This document shows positions 18,121 to 27,679 of a stretch of DNA of 64,000 bases, piece by piece (the stretch's first letter is position 1; the number at the start of each line of letters is the position of its first letter). The notes under the pieces were generated by a model that was not told the origin of the DNA, did no database searches, and was given only the letters and a program-made list of their open reading frames with translations. Both the position numbers and the translations under genes were made by a program. This DNA comes from Candidatus Helarchaeota archaeon (lineage in GTDB: Archaea; Asgardarchaeota; Lokiarchaeia; Helarchaeales; JABXJV01): contig JABXJV010000276.1 of the NCBI GenBank assembly GCA_013375355.1, forward strand, positions 1 through 64,000, given 5' to 3'.

Positions 18121-18798
18121 CTACTCTACAACTTTGTAAAATAATATTAAATTTTTTCCTAATTCTTCTATTCTCACTAATTTTAAATTCACTGCGTCAT
18201 TCAAGTCGGGAAAACCTTTTCCATCTACTAATGAAACCGCTTCTTCTCCGCCTACAATAACTGGAGCCATACAAATTCGGACTTCATCAATCAGGTTTTT
18301 CTCAAACATGCCGAAATTTAGAGTCCCACCACCTTCTAACATTACACTTTGGAATCCCTTTTTTCTTAATTTATGCATTAAATCATCAAGGTCGACTTGA
18401 GGACCTGGACCACAAATTAAAATTTCAACATTCAATTTTTTTAATGCTTCAATTTTTTCTTTTGGGGCCTGTTCAGTGGTGGCAATGATAGCAGGATATT
18501 TTTCTCTTTCAAAATTTATTACTTTTGCGTCCAATGGAATTCTGCATTTACTATCCACAATAATTCTGGTTGGATTTCCACTAAAATATTTAACCCTTAA
18601 CTTAGGATCATCTTTTAAAATTGTTCCAATCCCTATTAATATCCCGTCTACATCAGCTCTCAATTTATGAACGCGTTTCCAATCTTGTTCATCAGAATAT
18701 TCTGCACCACCAGAACAAGTCGAGATTTTACCATCTAGACTCATGGCGGCATTTAAAATAACATAAGGTCTTCCATTAGGAATTATAACGTCTTTCAT
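18121..18798 (-). CDS. 2,5-diamino-6-ribosylaminopyrimidinone 5'-phosphate reductase
   Basis: A 225-residue RibD C-terminal-type reductase. MSLDGKIST, GILIGIGTILKDDPKL, NPTRIIVDSKCRIPL and MLEGGGTLNFGM are the substrate and NADPH-binding motifs. The archaeal enzyme (ArfC/RED) reduces the ribose side chain of the early riboflavin intermediate before deamination, the same order as in fungi. It lacks the cytidine-deaminase-type N-terminal domain of bacterial RibD. Its start codon overlaps the end of the amidohydrolase gene by 23 bases, so the two are translationally linked. Confidence 0.9.
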   Translation of the reverse strand: MKDVIIPNGRPYVILNAAMSLDGKISTCSGGAEYSDEQDWKRVHKLRADVDGILIGIGTILKDDPKLRVKYFSGNPTRIIVDSKCRIPLDAKVINFEREKYPAIIATTEQAPKEKIEALKKLNVEILICGPGPQVDLDDLMHKLRKKGFQSVMLEGGGTLNFGMFEKNLIDEVRICMAPVIVGGEEAVSLVDGKGFPDLNDAVNLKLVRIEELGKNLILFYKVVE

Positions 18799-19954
18799 AA
18801 GCCAATCTTCCTTTTAGGTAAGTTGCAATTATATTTTCAGATTTTGCTCGTAAAATTAAGCTATCGTATATATTCTCCATTGGAACTAAATTTGGAGAAT
18901 TAAGATCGAGTACAAAAAAATCAGCATATTTGCGCTCTGCTAAAGAACCTGTTAAATGATCTAATCTAAGTGCTTTTGCTGGGTTTATTGTAACCATCGA
19001 TAATATATCTTTAGATTTTAACATATTGATTCCATTAGTCCCTCGGAATAATTTAAATAGAAATTCCATTTCACGAAATAAATCAGGACTGTTAGCCATA
19101 ACATTATCTGTTCCTAAGCAAAGAACTATTTTATTTTTTAAAAAGGCTGAAATTGGAGGAAAGCCAGCACCAAAATACCCATTTGCTCTAGGACAGATTA
19201 CGATAGGAACGTCATATTGTGAAATTAGCTCGATATCTTTATTATCGGCATGAATAGCATGAATTAATATGTTTGCTTTTAAAATTTTAATTGCCCTTTC
19301 TATATCAGAGATTTTAAATCTCTCAAAAGCGATTTTTCTTTCTTCTTCTGTCTCTGACACGTGTGTAGAAATAATTTTAGATCCTTCTAAGCAAAATATT
19401 GCAAACATTTCTAATTCAGTGTCATTATATAAATTTGAAGAACTTAGGCCAATTCCATGGGCTATTTTTAATATTTCGTGGGGTGTATTAAAATCAGGAG
19501 TAGTCCTCCCTAAAATGAATGCCCTTATTAAAGAATCTTTTAATGCTTCTTTTAAAATTAGAATACCATCAGGTCCACCTTCCCTAAAATCGGCAAATGT
19601 AGTCGTGCCAGATGATAGCATCTCTTTAAACCCATTCCTCATTCCCTCAATAATTGTTTCTACCCTAGTTTCTTTAAGTAGGCGGTGTTTCAAGCCATTA
19701 GGCGGTTCCACTACCTCGGGTAGAGTTAAATTTACCCCCTTATCTTTTGCAAATGAGTCACCAATATGCACATGTGCGTTAATAAAACCAGGGACTACTA
19801 ATGCATCCTTAAATTCAACAATATCTGAATTTTTAGGGCGTTGAGTAGTAATTTCCTTAATTAACCCCTCTTCTGAAACTTGAAAATAGATCTTTTCTTT
19901 TATATCCAGATTTTCACCTATTAGTGCGAAATCAGAAAAAAAAGTGGTTGGCAT
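18776..19954 (-). CDS. Amidohydrolase-superfamily deaminase in the riboflavin operon
   Basis: A 392-residue enzyme of the TrzA/SAH-deaminase type. Metal ligands are visible as NAHVHIGD (HxH), STHVSETEEER (His plus the Glu pattern typical of deaminases), HAIHADN and LGTDNVMANS with the catalytic Asp. The family removes amino groups from purines, pyrimidines and triazines. It lies between ribH (29 bases upstream) and the pyrimidine reductase gene (23-base overlap). The archaeal pyrimidine deaminase step of riboflavin synthesis has no assigned enzyme that I know of, and this gene is a strong positional candidate. The specific role is inference. Confidence 0.82.
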   Translation of the reverse strand: MPTTFFSDFALIGENLDIKEKIYFQVSEEGLIKEITTQRPKNSDIVEFKDALVVPGFINAHVHIGDSFAKDKGVNLTLPEVVEPPNGLKHRLLKETRVETIIEGMRNGFKEMLSSGTTTFADFREGGPDGILILKEALKDSLIRAFILGRTTPDFNTPHEILKIAHGIGLSSSNLYNDTELEMFAIFCLEGSKIISTHVSETEEERKIAFERFKISDIERAIKILKANILIHAIHADNKDIELISQYDVPIVICPRANGYFGAGFPPISAFLKNKIVLCLGTDNVMANSPDLFREMEFLFKLFRGTNGINMLKSKDILSMVTINPAKALRLDHLTGSLAERKYADFFVLDLNSPNLVPMENIYDSLILRAKSENIIATYLKGRLAYERRYNS

Positions 19955-19983
19955 TCTATTTTTCCAATTATATTTTAATTTTA

Positions 19984-20409
19984 TTATTGTGAATGTTCAC
20001 GAATTCTTTTAATCATTTTAACACATGCTTCGACACTACGGCGGGCAAAGTCTTCAATTCGCTCAACTGCTTCAAGTCGCGTCATTCCCGGTCCAGAAAC
20101 ACCGAGCGAAACAGGTTTTTGATATTGAAGAGATAAATCAACCATTTTTCTTGCTGCATGTTGTGCAACAACTTGGTCGTGATCTGTATCTCCTTTAATA
20201 ACTGCTCCTAGTGTCACGACTCCATGGATATCATCACGTTTTAGAAGCGCTTGGATAGCTATTGGCATGTCAAATGAGCCAGGAACCTTTATAACGTCGC
20301 CGACTTCGCAGCCTAGGAATACAGCATGTTCTTTTCCTTTTTCAAGCATCATAGATGTAATATCATAGTGAAATTCTGCTACAACAAATCCCAGTCTAAT
20401 TTTTTCCAT
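19984..20409 (-). CDS. ribH: 6,7-dimethyl-8-ribityllumazine synthase
   Basis: About 141 residues. It joins 5-amino-6-ribitylaminouracil with dihydroxybutanone phosphate. Motifs: GFVVAEFHYDI, VPGSFDMPIAIQAL, GAVIKGDTDHDQVVA with the catalytic His region, and VSLGVSGPGMT. ATG 20409 has GGTGA just upstream; a GTG at 20421 is the alternative. It is the third gene of the rib operon, about 90 bases after ribC. RibC next to it is a distant homologue, as usual in archaea. Confidence 0.9.
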   Translation of the reverse strand: MEKIRLGFVVAEFHYDITSMMLEKGKEHAVFLGCEVGDVIKVPGSFDMPIAIQALLKRDDIHGVVTLGAVIKGDTDHDQVVAQHAARKMVDLSLQYQKPVSLGVSGPGMTRLEAVERIEDFARRSVEACVKMIKRIREHSQ

Positions 20410-20497
20410 TTTTTTCACCAAATTTTATTTTTCATTTCTATTTTTTACTTACTTTTACTTACTCTTACTTTCTTTCACTTAATTTTACTTATTTTCT

Positions 20498-21708
<1,211 letters not shown>

Positions 21709-21748
21709 TTTTTCACAAACTTTTATTTAATTAATTTAATATGAGTGG

Positions 21749-21766
21749 TTACTCAAATTTGGGTAA
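21749..21766. promoter_or_regulatory. Palindromic operator candidate 1 upstream of ribB
   Basis: TTACTCA, a 4-base spacer, then TGGGTAA: an inverted repeat with one mismatch, 41 bases before the ribB start. TGAGT immediately before it (21742-21746) adds another half-site. The same half-site recurs at 21812-21829. Its placement near the expected transcription start fits repression. No regulator gene is identifiable nearby. Confidence 0.5.
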
Positions 21767-21794
21767 ATTGTTTTGTATAAACTATTAAAAGAAC

Positions 21795-21806
21795 GTATAA
21801 AAATTT
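21795..21806 (-). promoter_or_regulatory. TATA-box candidate of the riboflavin operon
   Basis: On the minus strand a run AAATTTTTATAC lies between the two palindromes, with a purine-rich stretch just upstream that could serve as BRE. Transcription would start about 25 bases downstream, close to palindrome 1. Assigned by position and composition only; the region is AT-rich throughout. Confidence 0.4.
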
Positions 21807-21811
21807 TTTCC

Positions 21812-21829
21812 TTACTCACTTTTGAGTAA
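21812..21829. promoter_or_regulatory. Palindromic operator candidate 2 upstream of ribB
   Basis: TTACTCA, a 4-base spacer, then TGAGTAA: a perfect 7-base inverted repeat, just upstream of the TATA candidate of the rib operon. It shares both arms with palindrome 1, 63 bases away (about six helical turns), suggesting two dimers of one regulator on the same DNA face. Confidence 0.55.
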
Positions 21830-22124
21830 TTCGGATTTAAGATTTGTTTTCAAATCAGGATAAAATGTATCCAACTGAGCATTCTTTTGCAGACCTAATT
21901 TCTGGGGGAAATTTTTCTAACACTCCAATATATAAGAGCATCATAAGATGAAAATACGATAAAATCCTATTCTCCATTCACAACTCTGATCGGTCCACCT
22001 TCATCATCATAATATCTTATTCAGCTAATGGGCCAATTCGTCATTTATTGTGAACACAATTCGTCTAATTTTGTTCTTATTAGTTAAAAAATATAACTCC
22101 ATAATTTTTTTTAAATTATTTAAA
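21830..22124. other. Intergenic region, possibly with a decayed coding remnant
   Basis: This stretch before the TPR gene holds a small perfect hairpin, GATTTG/CAAATC, near 21841-21856. Around 21890-22060 it is less AT-rich than other spacers. The minus strand there reads short coding-like pieces (DDEGGPIRVVNGE, stop, DFIVFSSYDALIYW) broken by stops. This may be a degraded gene, but nothing can be assigned. Confidence 0.25.
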
Positions 22125-22643
22125 TTACTTTTTCTCCAGTTCTCGTCTTTGAGGTTCTAAGCGTTTCAAGTTATCCTTTGCTGTTTGATAGTCCGGATTA
22201 ATTTCAAGTGCCATTTCATAACATTCAATCGCTTTCTGATAATTTTTTAATCCATTATAAGCGTTTCCCATATTATTCCAAGCATAACTCATGTCACTGA
22301 AAGCAATATGATTTTGGGAAAAGATTTTAAACGCTTTTTCGTAACATTCAAGGGCTTTTTGATAATTCTTTAGGTCATAATAAGCGAGCCCCATCCCATA
22401 CCAAGCAACACTTAATTTGGGGTCGATTTTAACCACTTTTTTGTAACAATCAATCGCTTTCTGATAATTTTTTAGGTTAAAATAAGCAGATCCCAAGCTA
22501 TACCAAGCCATTCTATCTTTTGGGTCGATTTTAACCACTTTTTCATAACATTCAATCGCTTTCTGATAATTTTTTAAACTAATATTAGCGTTTCCATCGC
22601 TATACCATTCTCCAGAACTTTTACTTTCAATTTCTTTCGGCAT
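22125..22643 (-). CDS. TPR-repeat protein
   Basis: A 172-residue protein made of about four 34-residue TPR units. The units share the pattern AWYSLGSAYFNLKNYQKAI, then CYKKVVKIDPK, and are highly similar to each other at DNA level, which points to recent internal duplication. TPRs form a superhelical protein-binding surface. No catalytic domain is attached. The ligand is unknown. Confidence 0.85.
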   Translation of the reverse strand: MPKEIESKSSGEWYSDGNANISLKNYQKAIECYEKVVKIDPKDRMAWYSLGSAYFNLKNYQKAIDCYKKVVKIDPKLSVAWYGMGLAYYDLKNYQKALECYEKAFKIFSQNHIAFSDMSYAWNNMGNAYNGLKNYQKAIECYEMALEINPDYQTAKDNLKRLEPQRRELEKK

Positions 22644-22753
22644 ATTTATTAGTCTCCTAAAATTTCAATTTCCTACTAAATTTATCCATCATTATTATAC
22701 TACTTTTTTACACCAAAAATAAATTATATAGCGATCATTTCTCTTAAGGTCAT

Positions 22754-23041
22754 CTATAATTCCTCTCTCAATGAATTTAATATTGCAGCAATAAAAGTAA
22801 CAATCAGGGCTCCAGTTAATGGTATCAGACTATTAAAAAACCCTGAACTTGGTGTTATTCTATGTAGAACTGCATTATTAAAAAAAGCTACATCAAGATC
22901 AAACCAGAAATATGACCACAATACCAATCTTTGTATTGTATTTTGTAAAAAAACTGCTCTGGCTATTACAAAAACAACTCCAATTGCCACACCAGCAAAT
23001 GCTAGCCATGAGAAGGCAACTGCAGAACCCTTACTTACCAT
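22754..23041 (-). CDS. Small membrane protein
   Basis: A 95-residue protein with two clear hydrophobic segments: residues about 10-32 (SWLAFAGVAIGVVFVIARAV) and about 71-89 (IPLTGALIVTFIAAIL). The region between is hydrophilic to amphipathic. No family recognised. The ATG at 23041 is preceded by GGAGG, which supports translation. Confidence 0.55.
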   Translation of the reverse strand: MVSKGSAVAFSWLAFAGVAIGVVFVIARAVFLQNTIQRLVLWSYFWFDLDVAFFNNAVLHRITPSSGFFNSLIPLTGALIVTFIAAILNSLREEL

Positions 23042-23123
23042 TCAATCAACCTCCAAATAGATTTAATAAATCATTAAATTATCTTTTGACCGAACTACTA
23101 TTTCTAATTTATCGAATTAAATA

Positions 23124-23222
23124 TTAAAGCTTGTTTAAGTTTATACCACAATAAATACAAAATTTAGCATCATTTGGAATTGGTTTTTCACATTTTGGAC
23201 ATTTTATAAAAAATTTTAAAAT
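23124..23222 (-). pseudogene. Zinc-ribbon mini-ORF without a standard start codon
   Basis: The minus strand encodes KCPKCEKPIPNDAKFCIYCG, the classic short zinc ribbon (two CxxC pairs 14 residues apart), then INLNKL and a stop. The frame is closed by TAG at 23223 and has no ATG, GTG or TTG before the first cysteine; only ATT or ATA is available. An ATG nearby is in another frame. It is either a remnant of a larger gene or a tiny protein with an unusual start, about 40 bases after the gene at 23269-23766. Confidence 0.4.
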
Positions 23223-23268
23223 CTAGGCATTTTATTTGCAGATTAGGCAAAAGAAAAAAAAGAGAAGG

Positions 23269-23766
23269 TTAAAAATCTCCAACAGCGGATTTGGGTTTTC
23301 TGCTATCCCGAGTTAATGTAGTAAAGCCACTAATAATTTTCCATTGACCTTTATTGTTTTTAGCAAGTTTTATGGAAATTGGATTATCATGACCTCCGGA
23401 TTTAAGAACAACCTTTGCTTTATCATCATCTTTATCTACTTTTAGTATGTTTGGTTTATAATTATCTACATCAATGTCTTTATAATCTTTTTCCCACGAG
23501 GCACCCATGCAAGCTAGGACACCATATGCTCTTTGGTGCTCTTTTGTTCCTTTAATTCGATTTAAAGTAGTTAGACCTGGTTTGAGTCCGCTTGGAGCAG
23601 AAGCGTCTTCTCGCATCATGTCCTTAGAAAGAACATATCCAAAGTACCCCATTGCCTTATCATCAACTTTTTGATACACATAAAGACAATCCAATACGTA
23701 TTTTATAGCACTTTCAGGCGATTCTGTAGCCTTAGCTGCGTTTTTTTCTAAATCTTTTATATCCAT
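23269..23766 (-). CDS. Hypothetical protein
   Basis: A 165-residue soluble protein beginning MDIKDLEKNAAKATESPESA, with a helical first half and a beta-rich second half (KAKVVLKSGG, ISIKLAKNNKGQWKIISGF). The end pattern, in which a strand leads into a Trp-containing strand, recalls nuclear-transport-factor-2-like or SnoaL-like domains, but I cannot confirm a family. No membrane segments or catalytic motif. Confidence 0.55.
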   Translation of the reverse strand: MDIKDLEKNAAKATESPESAIKYVLDCLYVYQKVDDKAMGYFGYVLSKDMMREDASAPSGLKPGLTTLNRIKGTKEHQRAYGVLACMGASWEKDYKDIDVDNYKPNILKVDKDDDKAKVVLKSGGHDNPISIKLAKNNKGQWKIISGFTTLTRDSRKPKSAVGDF

Positions 23767-23913
23767 TGAAACAACTCCGTCTTTTTTTTGAAATTTTTAT
23801 CCATTTTTTATGAATAAGTCCAGTTTGATATTTTAATGTAATTATTGGGGAATATTTATTTTCAATATTTAATTAAGAAATCTAATTGAAAAAGACTATC
23901 TATGGTGAAGACT

Positions 23914-25131
23914 ATGAAGTATCGAAAATTTGGTTTAACAGGTTTGGAACTATCTGCATTAGGTTTTGGGGCTATGCGATTGCCTTTAGATAAACAATTT
24001 AAGATAAATGAAGAAGAGGCAATTAAGATGATTCGTTATGCAATTGACCATGGATTAAATTACATAGATACTGCATATACATATCATAATAGTCAAAGCG
24101 AAGTATTAGTTGGAAAAGCGTTAAAAGACGGATATCGTGAGAAGGTTTATCTCACTACAAAATCCCCTATATGGTTAGTAAAGAATAAAGAAGATTTTAA
24201 CATTTTCTTCAATGAACAGGTTGAAAGATTACAAACAAATCCAAATTTCTATTTTTTTCATGGTTTACGCAAGGAACGATTAGAAAAAATAAAAAAGTTG
24301 AATTTAATAGAAAATATGGAAGCATTGAAAGCAAATGGTATCATTAAATATATAGGATTTTCATTTCACGATAGTTTTGAAGTATTTAAAGAGATCATTG
24401 ATTACTATCAATGGGATTGCTGTCAAATCCAGCATAATTATCTTGATGTTGATTTTCAAGCAGGTACTAAAGGTTTAAAATATGCTGCTAGTAAAAAAAT
24501 ACCTGTAATAATTATGGAGCCTATTCGGGGTGGAAAACTGGCTATTCCTGAGCGTAAATTGGATAGAAGACCAGAAATTAAGAGTGTATTAGAAAAATCA
24601 AGAGTAAAAAGGAGTATGGCTGATTGGGCTTTACAATTCCTTTGGAATCAACCCGAAGTTTCAGTTGTATTAAGTGGTATGAGCACGATGCAGCAAGTTA
24701 TAGAAAACATAGAATCTGCAAATAATTCAGGGTTAAATATTCTTAGAAAAGAAGAATTACAAACAATTTCAGAATTACGAGAAGCATTTAAAAAATACGA
24801 TATAGTGTTTTGTACTAACTGTGGATATTGTATGCCATGTCCTAATGGAGTTTCTATCCCGATGGTACTTAATTTACTGAATCAAACTGCTTATTGGGGA
24901 GATAGTAACAATCCGCGAATTACGTTTTTTTATAATAGAATGGTAAAAACACCTGAGGATTTAGAAAAAAAGAAAGCAAAAGGAGAAGAGGTTGAAGGAG
25001 CAGCGTCTCTTTGCATTCAATGTGGGGAATGTTTGGATAAATGTCCCCAACAAATAAATATTCAAGATATTATGGAAAAAGCAAATCTAATTTTTAAAGA
25101 AGGCAAGAAAGTTTCAGAAATCTTTAACTGA
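23914..25131 (+). CDS. Aldo/keto reductase with C-terminal 4Fe-4S domain
   Basis: About 405 residues. The barrel carries the AKR tetrad: Asp and Tyr in YIDTAYTYHNSQSE, Lys in LTTKSP and His in FYFFHGLR. The C-terminal domain has CTNCGYCMPCP and CIQCGECLDKCPQQ, binding one or two Fe-S clusters. Such fusions are common in anaerobic archaea and bacteria and presumably exchange electrons with ferredoxin. ATG 23914 has GGTGA upstream; ATG 23902 is an alternative. Substrate unknown. Confidence 0.88.
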   Translation: MKYRKFGLTGLELSALGFGAMRLPLDKQFKINEEEAIKMIRYAIDHGLNYIDTAYTYHNSQSEVLVGKALKDGYREKVYLTTKSPIWLVKNKEDFNIFFNEQVERLQTNPNFYFFHGLRKERLEKIKKLNLIENMEALKANGIIKYIGFSFHDSFEVFKEIIDYYQWDCCQIQHNYLDVDFQAGTKGLKYAASKKIPVIIMEPIRGGKLAIPERKLDRRPEIKSVLEKSRVKRSMADWALQFLWNQPEVSVVLSGMSTMQQVIENIESANNSGLNILRKEELQTISELREAFKKYDIVFCTNCGYCMPCPNGVSIPMVLNLLNQTAYWGDSNNPRITFFYNRMVKTPEDLEKKKAKGEEVEGAASLCIQCGECLDKCPQQINIQDIMEKANLIFKEGKKVSEIFN

Positions 25132-25178
25132 CCTTTGAATTTTATGTCTAATGGAAACTTTATGCCTAAAAACTCGGT

Positions 25179-26096
25179 ATGAATCAAATGTCAAAAGCAA
25201 AAAAACAAAAATCTGCTGTAGAATGGCTGGATGAAGGTTATCATTTAGCCGAATCTGGCGAGCTAGAAAAAGGAATTGAATATTTCAAAAAAGCTCTTGA
25301 AATTAACCCGAATTATGGCATGGCTTTAAATAATCTAGGATGGTATACTGCCCAACTAACTGGAGATTATAAATTTGCACTTAAACATTGTAAAAAAGCA
25401 ATCGAGATAGATCCCAATAATTATGCAGCTCAACATAGTGTTGGATGGGCATATAGAGGATTAAAAGATTACAAAAATGCCATAAAACATTTCAAAATAT
25501 CAATTAATAAACCAGATCCGCTCCACTATACTGATTTAGGGCTTACATACATCTCCCTAGAAAAACACAAAGAAGCTCTTGATTGTTTTGATAAAGCTCT
25601 ACAAGGAGATAAAAAATTTTACAAAGCTTGGAACGGGATGGGAATTGTTTATCTAAATTTAATGAATTATGAAAAAGCCATTGAATGTTTTGAACAAGCC
25701 ATTAAATTTGAACCACAATATAAACAAGCATGGATTAATTTAGGGGAAATATATATAGAATTGGGACATAATAAAGACGCAATTAAATGTTTTAAACATA
25801 TTGTCGAAAAAATCGATGCAAAAGATAGCGATGTTTGGTTTGAATTGGGGTCTTGTTACAGTAGATTAAGTCGTTATAAAAACGCAATAAAGAGTTTTAA
25901 AAAAGTAGTCGAGTTTGACCCAAATAATAGCACTGCTTTGTATTCACTAGGTATGATGTACGGGAAACTTGAAGATCCTGCGAAGGGGACTGAATTTGTA
26001 AAGAAATCTTTAGAAATTGATCCAGAAAATGAAGATGCAAAAAGTGTGCTTAAATTATTAAACTTAATTCAAGAAAATTTGAAAAATAAAATCTAG
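25179..26096 (+). CDS. TPR-repeat protein
   Basis: A 305-residue protein of about eight TPR units (for example ALNNLGWYTAQLTGDYKFAL, AWNGMGIVYLNLMNYEKAI, ALYSLGMMYGKLEDPAKG), with a short N-terminal charged stretch. No other domain. It is more diverged between units than the TPR protein at 22125-22643. Likely a scaffold; partners unknown. Confidence 0.85.
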   Translation: MNQMSKAKKQKSAVEWLDEGYHLAESGELEKGIEYFKKALEINPNYGMALNNLGWYTAQLTGDYKFALKHCKKAIEIDPNNYAAQHSVGWAYRGLKDYKNAIKHFKISINKPDPLHYTDLGLTYISLEKHKEALDCFDKALQGDKKFYKAWNGMGIVYLNLMNYEKAIECFEQAIKFEPQYKQAWINLGEIYIELGHNKDAIKCFKHIVEKIDAKDSDVWFELGSCYSRLSRYKNAIKSFKKVVEFDPNNSTALYSLGMMYGKLEDPAKGTEFVKKSLEIDPENEDAKSVLKLLNLIQENLKNKI

Positions 26097-26148
26097 TGAA
26101 TATTTATTTAAATAAACTTCATGGACATATTAGGGGTCAATTATAAAA

Positions 26149-26733
26149 ATGCCAATAAGAAAATCAACTATTTTAAATGAATTAAAGCAAATATCCAGAA
26201 AAGATTTAGAAGATATTGCTAAAAAGAGAATTAAAATCAAAGTTAGGGATGATTTTAAAGCTAGTTCTTGGAAAAAAGTTAAAGATTTGGAATTAATTGA
26301 TAAATTAGCAGAAATTTGCTTTCAAAATAATATCTATGTCAAAGATCTTTTACATTTGAAAGTTTTGTACAAGAATAAAGATGATTTTCTAATTCAGAGA
26401 AAGTTAGGTGATATACACTACTTTGAAGAGATCTTGAAATCTGCCGTGATGAAATATGGTCCTTCCAAATCACCGGATTATGAAGAGCTGGCCCGAATAG
26501 CAGAAATAGTATATGAATACATCGATACTGTAAGATTTGACAATGCATTAGACTACCCAGTCTATCCCAATTCAAGTCATTTACCTAGGATAATAAGTAT
26601 TGCGGGGTCTCTATCAACCATCGGTCAGAAAAATCTAAAGACGGAAGAATCTTATAGAAATTTCTTGCAATCAATTACTGAAGAATTCAAAGAGGCAGAT
26701 ATGGCTCATTATGGAGATGTTATGAGCCGTTAA
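26149..26733 (+). CDS. Hypothetical protein
   Basis: A 194-residue mostly helical, charged protein (start MPIRKSTILNELKQISRKDL, end DMAHYGDVMSR). There are no cysteine clusters, membrane segments or nucleotide-binding motifs. I do not recognise the family. It lies 52 bases after the TPR gene on the same strand and may be co-transcribed with it. Confidence 0.5.
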   Translation: MPIRKSTILNELKQISRKDLEDIAKKRIKIKVRDDFKASSWKKVKDLELIDKLAEICFQNNIYVKDLLHLKVLYKNKDDFLIQRKLGDIHYFEEILKSAVMKYGPSKSPDYEELARIAEIVYEYIDTVRFDNALDYPVYPNSSHLPRIISIAGSLSTIGQKNLKTEESYRNFLQSITEEFKEADMAHYGDVMSR

Positions 26734-26913
26734 TCGAATTATTTAAATATTTCCCCAAATTAATATCTGGTTATTTATCGAAAAAATTATAATTTTTACT
26801 CAAATATTTATAGTTATAAATTGAAAAAAATCATGAAAAAGCCTTCTTAACTGTTTCTACTTGCAGTTTTTACTAAGTTGATTAATTAATTTGTTAAAGT
26901 GAAAGTGATTTTA

Positions 26914-27639
26914 ATGGAAAATAAATCTGAAAGTAATGATACCTTCTCGAAAGTTTATTTTTGGCTTGTGCCTTTCATCGTTCCTGTTATTGTGACCTTC
27001 GTATCTTATTTATTTTATCCGTTTGTTTCTATTGACTTAAGATGGGTGCCAGTTTTATTAATTTATTGGGGAACCATCTGGGCTTTAACACTAATTTATA
27101 AATTTAAACGTGGAGGAGTTTTTGAAGAAGAACGTTTCAGACTCACGTTAAAACTAAAAGGGGACTATCTCTGGTTACAGTATCTACTAGTTTATGGACC
27201 ACTTATCTATTCTATCCCATTATTCATCATAAATTATGCAGCTCACCTCTCGTTTGAGATGTATATACTTATTATAATAGCATCAGTAATCAATGGACCT
27301 TCGGAGGAAATTTATTGGAGAGCCTGTATGGAAGATGTTGGAATAAATGCGGGTGTGTCACAAAAAGGTCGTCTCGCCTTTGCACCTATTGCATTCGCAT
27401 TTTGGCATACAGCATTTGTAATACATTTATTCCCATGGAATGAATATTGGTTTTTTGCATGGGGAGGCATTATACTAATGACTTGGAGCAGTGGTTTCAT
27501 TTGGATGTGGGTTATGCATCGCTCTGGAAGATTAATTCCGCAATGTTTCTATCATTCATGTGCTAATTTTCTAAGTATTTTTCCCATGATGCTTGTAGTA
27601 ATTCTCCCTTTATTATTAAGACCTGCCCCTCTTTTCTAA
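26914..27639 (+). CDS. CPBP-family intramembrane protease
   Basis: About 241 residues with six or more membrane segments. The CPBP/Abi motifs are present: the EExxxR-like motif NGPSEEIYWRA (residues about 132-142), FAFWHTAFV, and a final HSCANF. Members cut or process membrane-linked substrates, for example prenylated proteins and bacteriocin-related peptides. ATG 26914 is preferred over GTG 26899 because GTGAT lies just upstream. Target unknown. Confidence 0.8.
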   Translation: MENKSESNDTFSKVYFWLVPFIVPVIVTFVSYLFYPFVSIDLRWVPVLLIYWGTIWALTLIYKFKRGGVFEEERFRLTLKLKGDYLWLQYLLVYGPLIYSIPLFIINYAAHLSFEMYILIIIASVINGPSEEIYWRACMEDVGINAGVSQKGRLAFAPIAFAFWHTAFVIHLFPWNEYWFFAWGGIILMTWSSGFIWMWVMHRSGRLIPQCFYHSCANFLSIFPMMLVVILPLLLRPAPLF

Positions 27640-27679
27640 TAAATTATTATTCTTTCTCTTAAATTATTAAAACAGTAAT

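Noticed and set aside
19269..19844. A 191-codon plus-strand frame opposite the amidohydrolase gene
   Set aside because: The minus-strand frame has all amidohydrolase motifs in order and fits an operon; the plus frame is serine-rich shadow sequence.
24800..25131. The Fe-S domain after the aldo/keto reductase as a separate ferredoxin gene
   Set aside because: The frame is continuous with the reductase barrel and the fusion is a known architecture.
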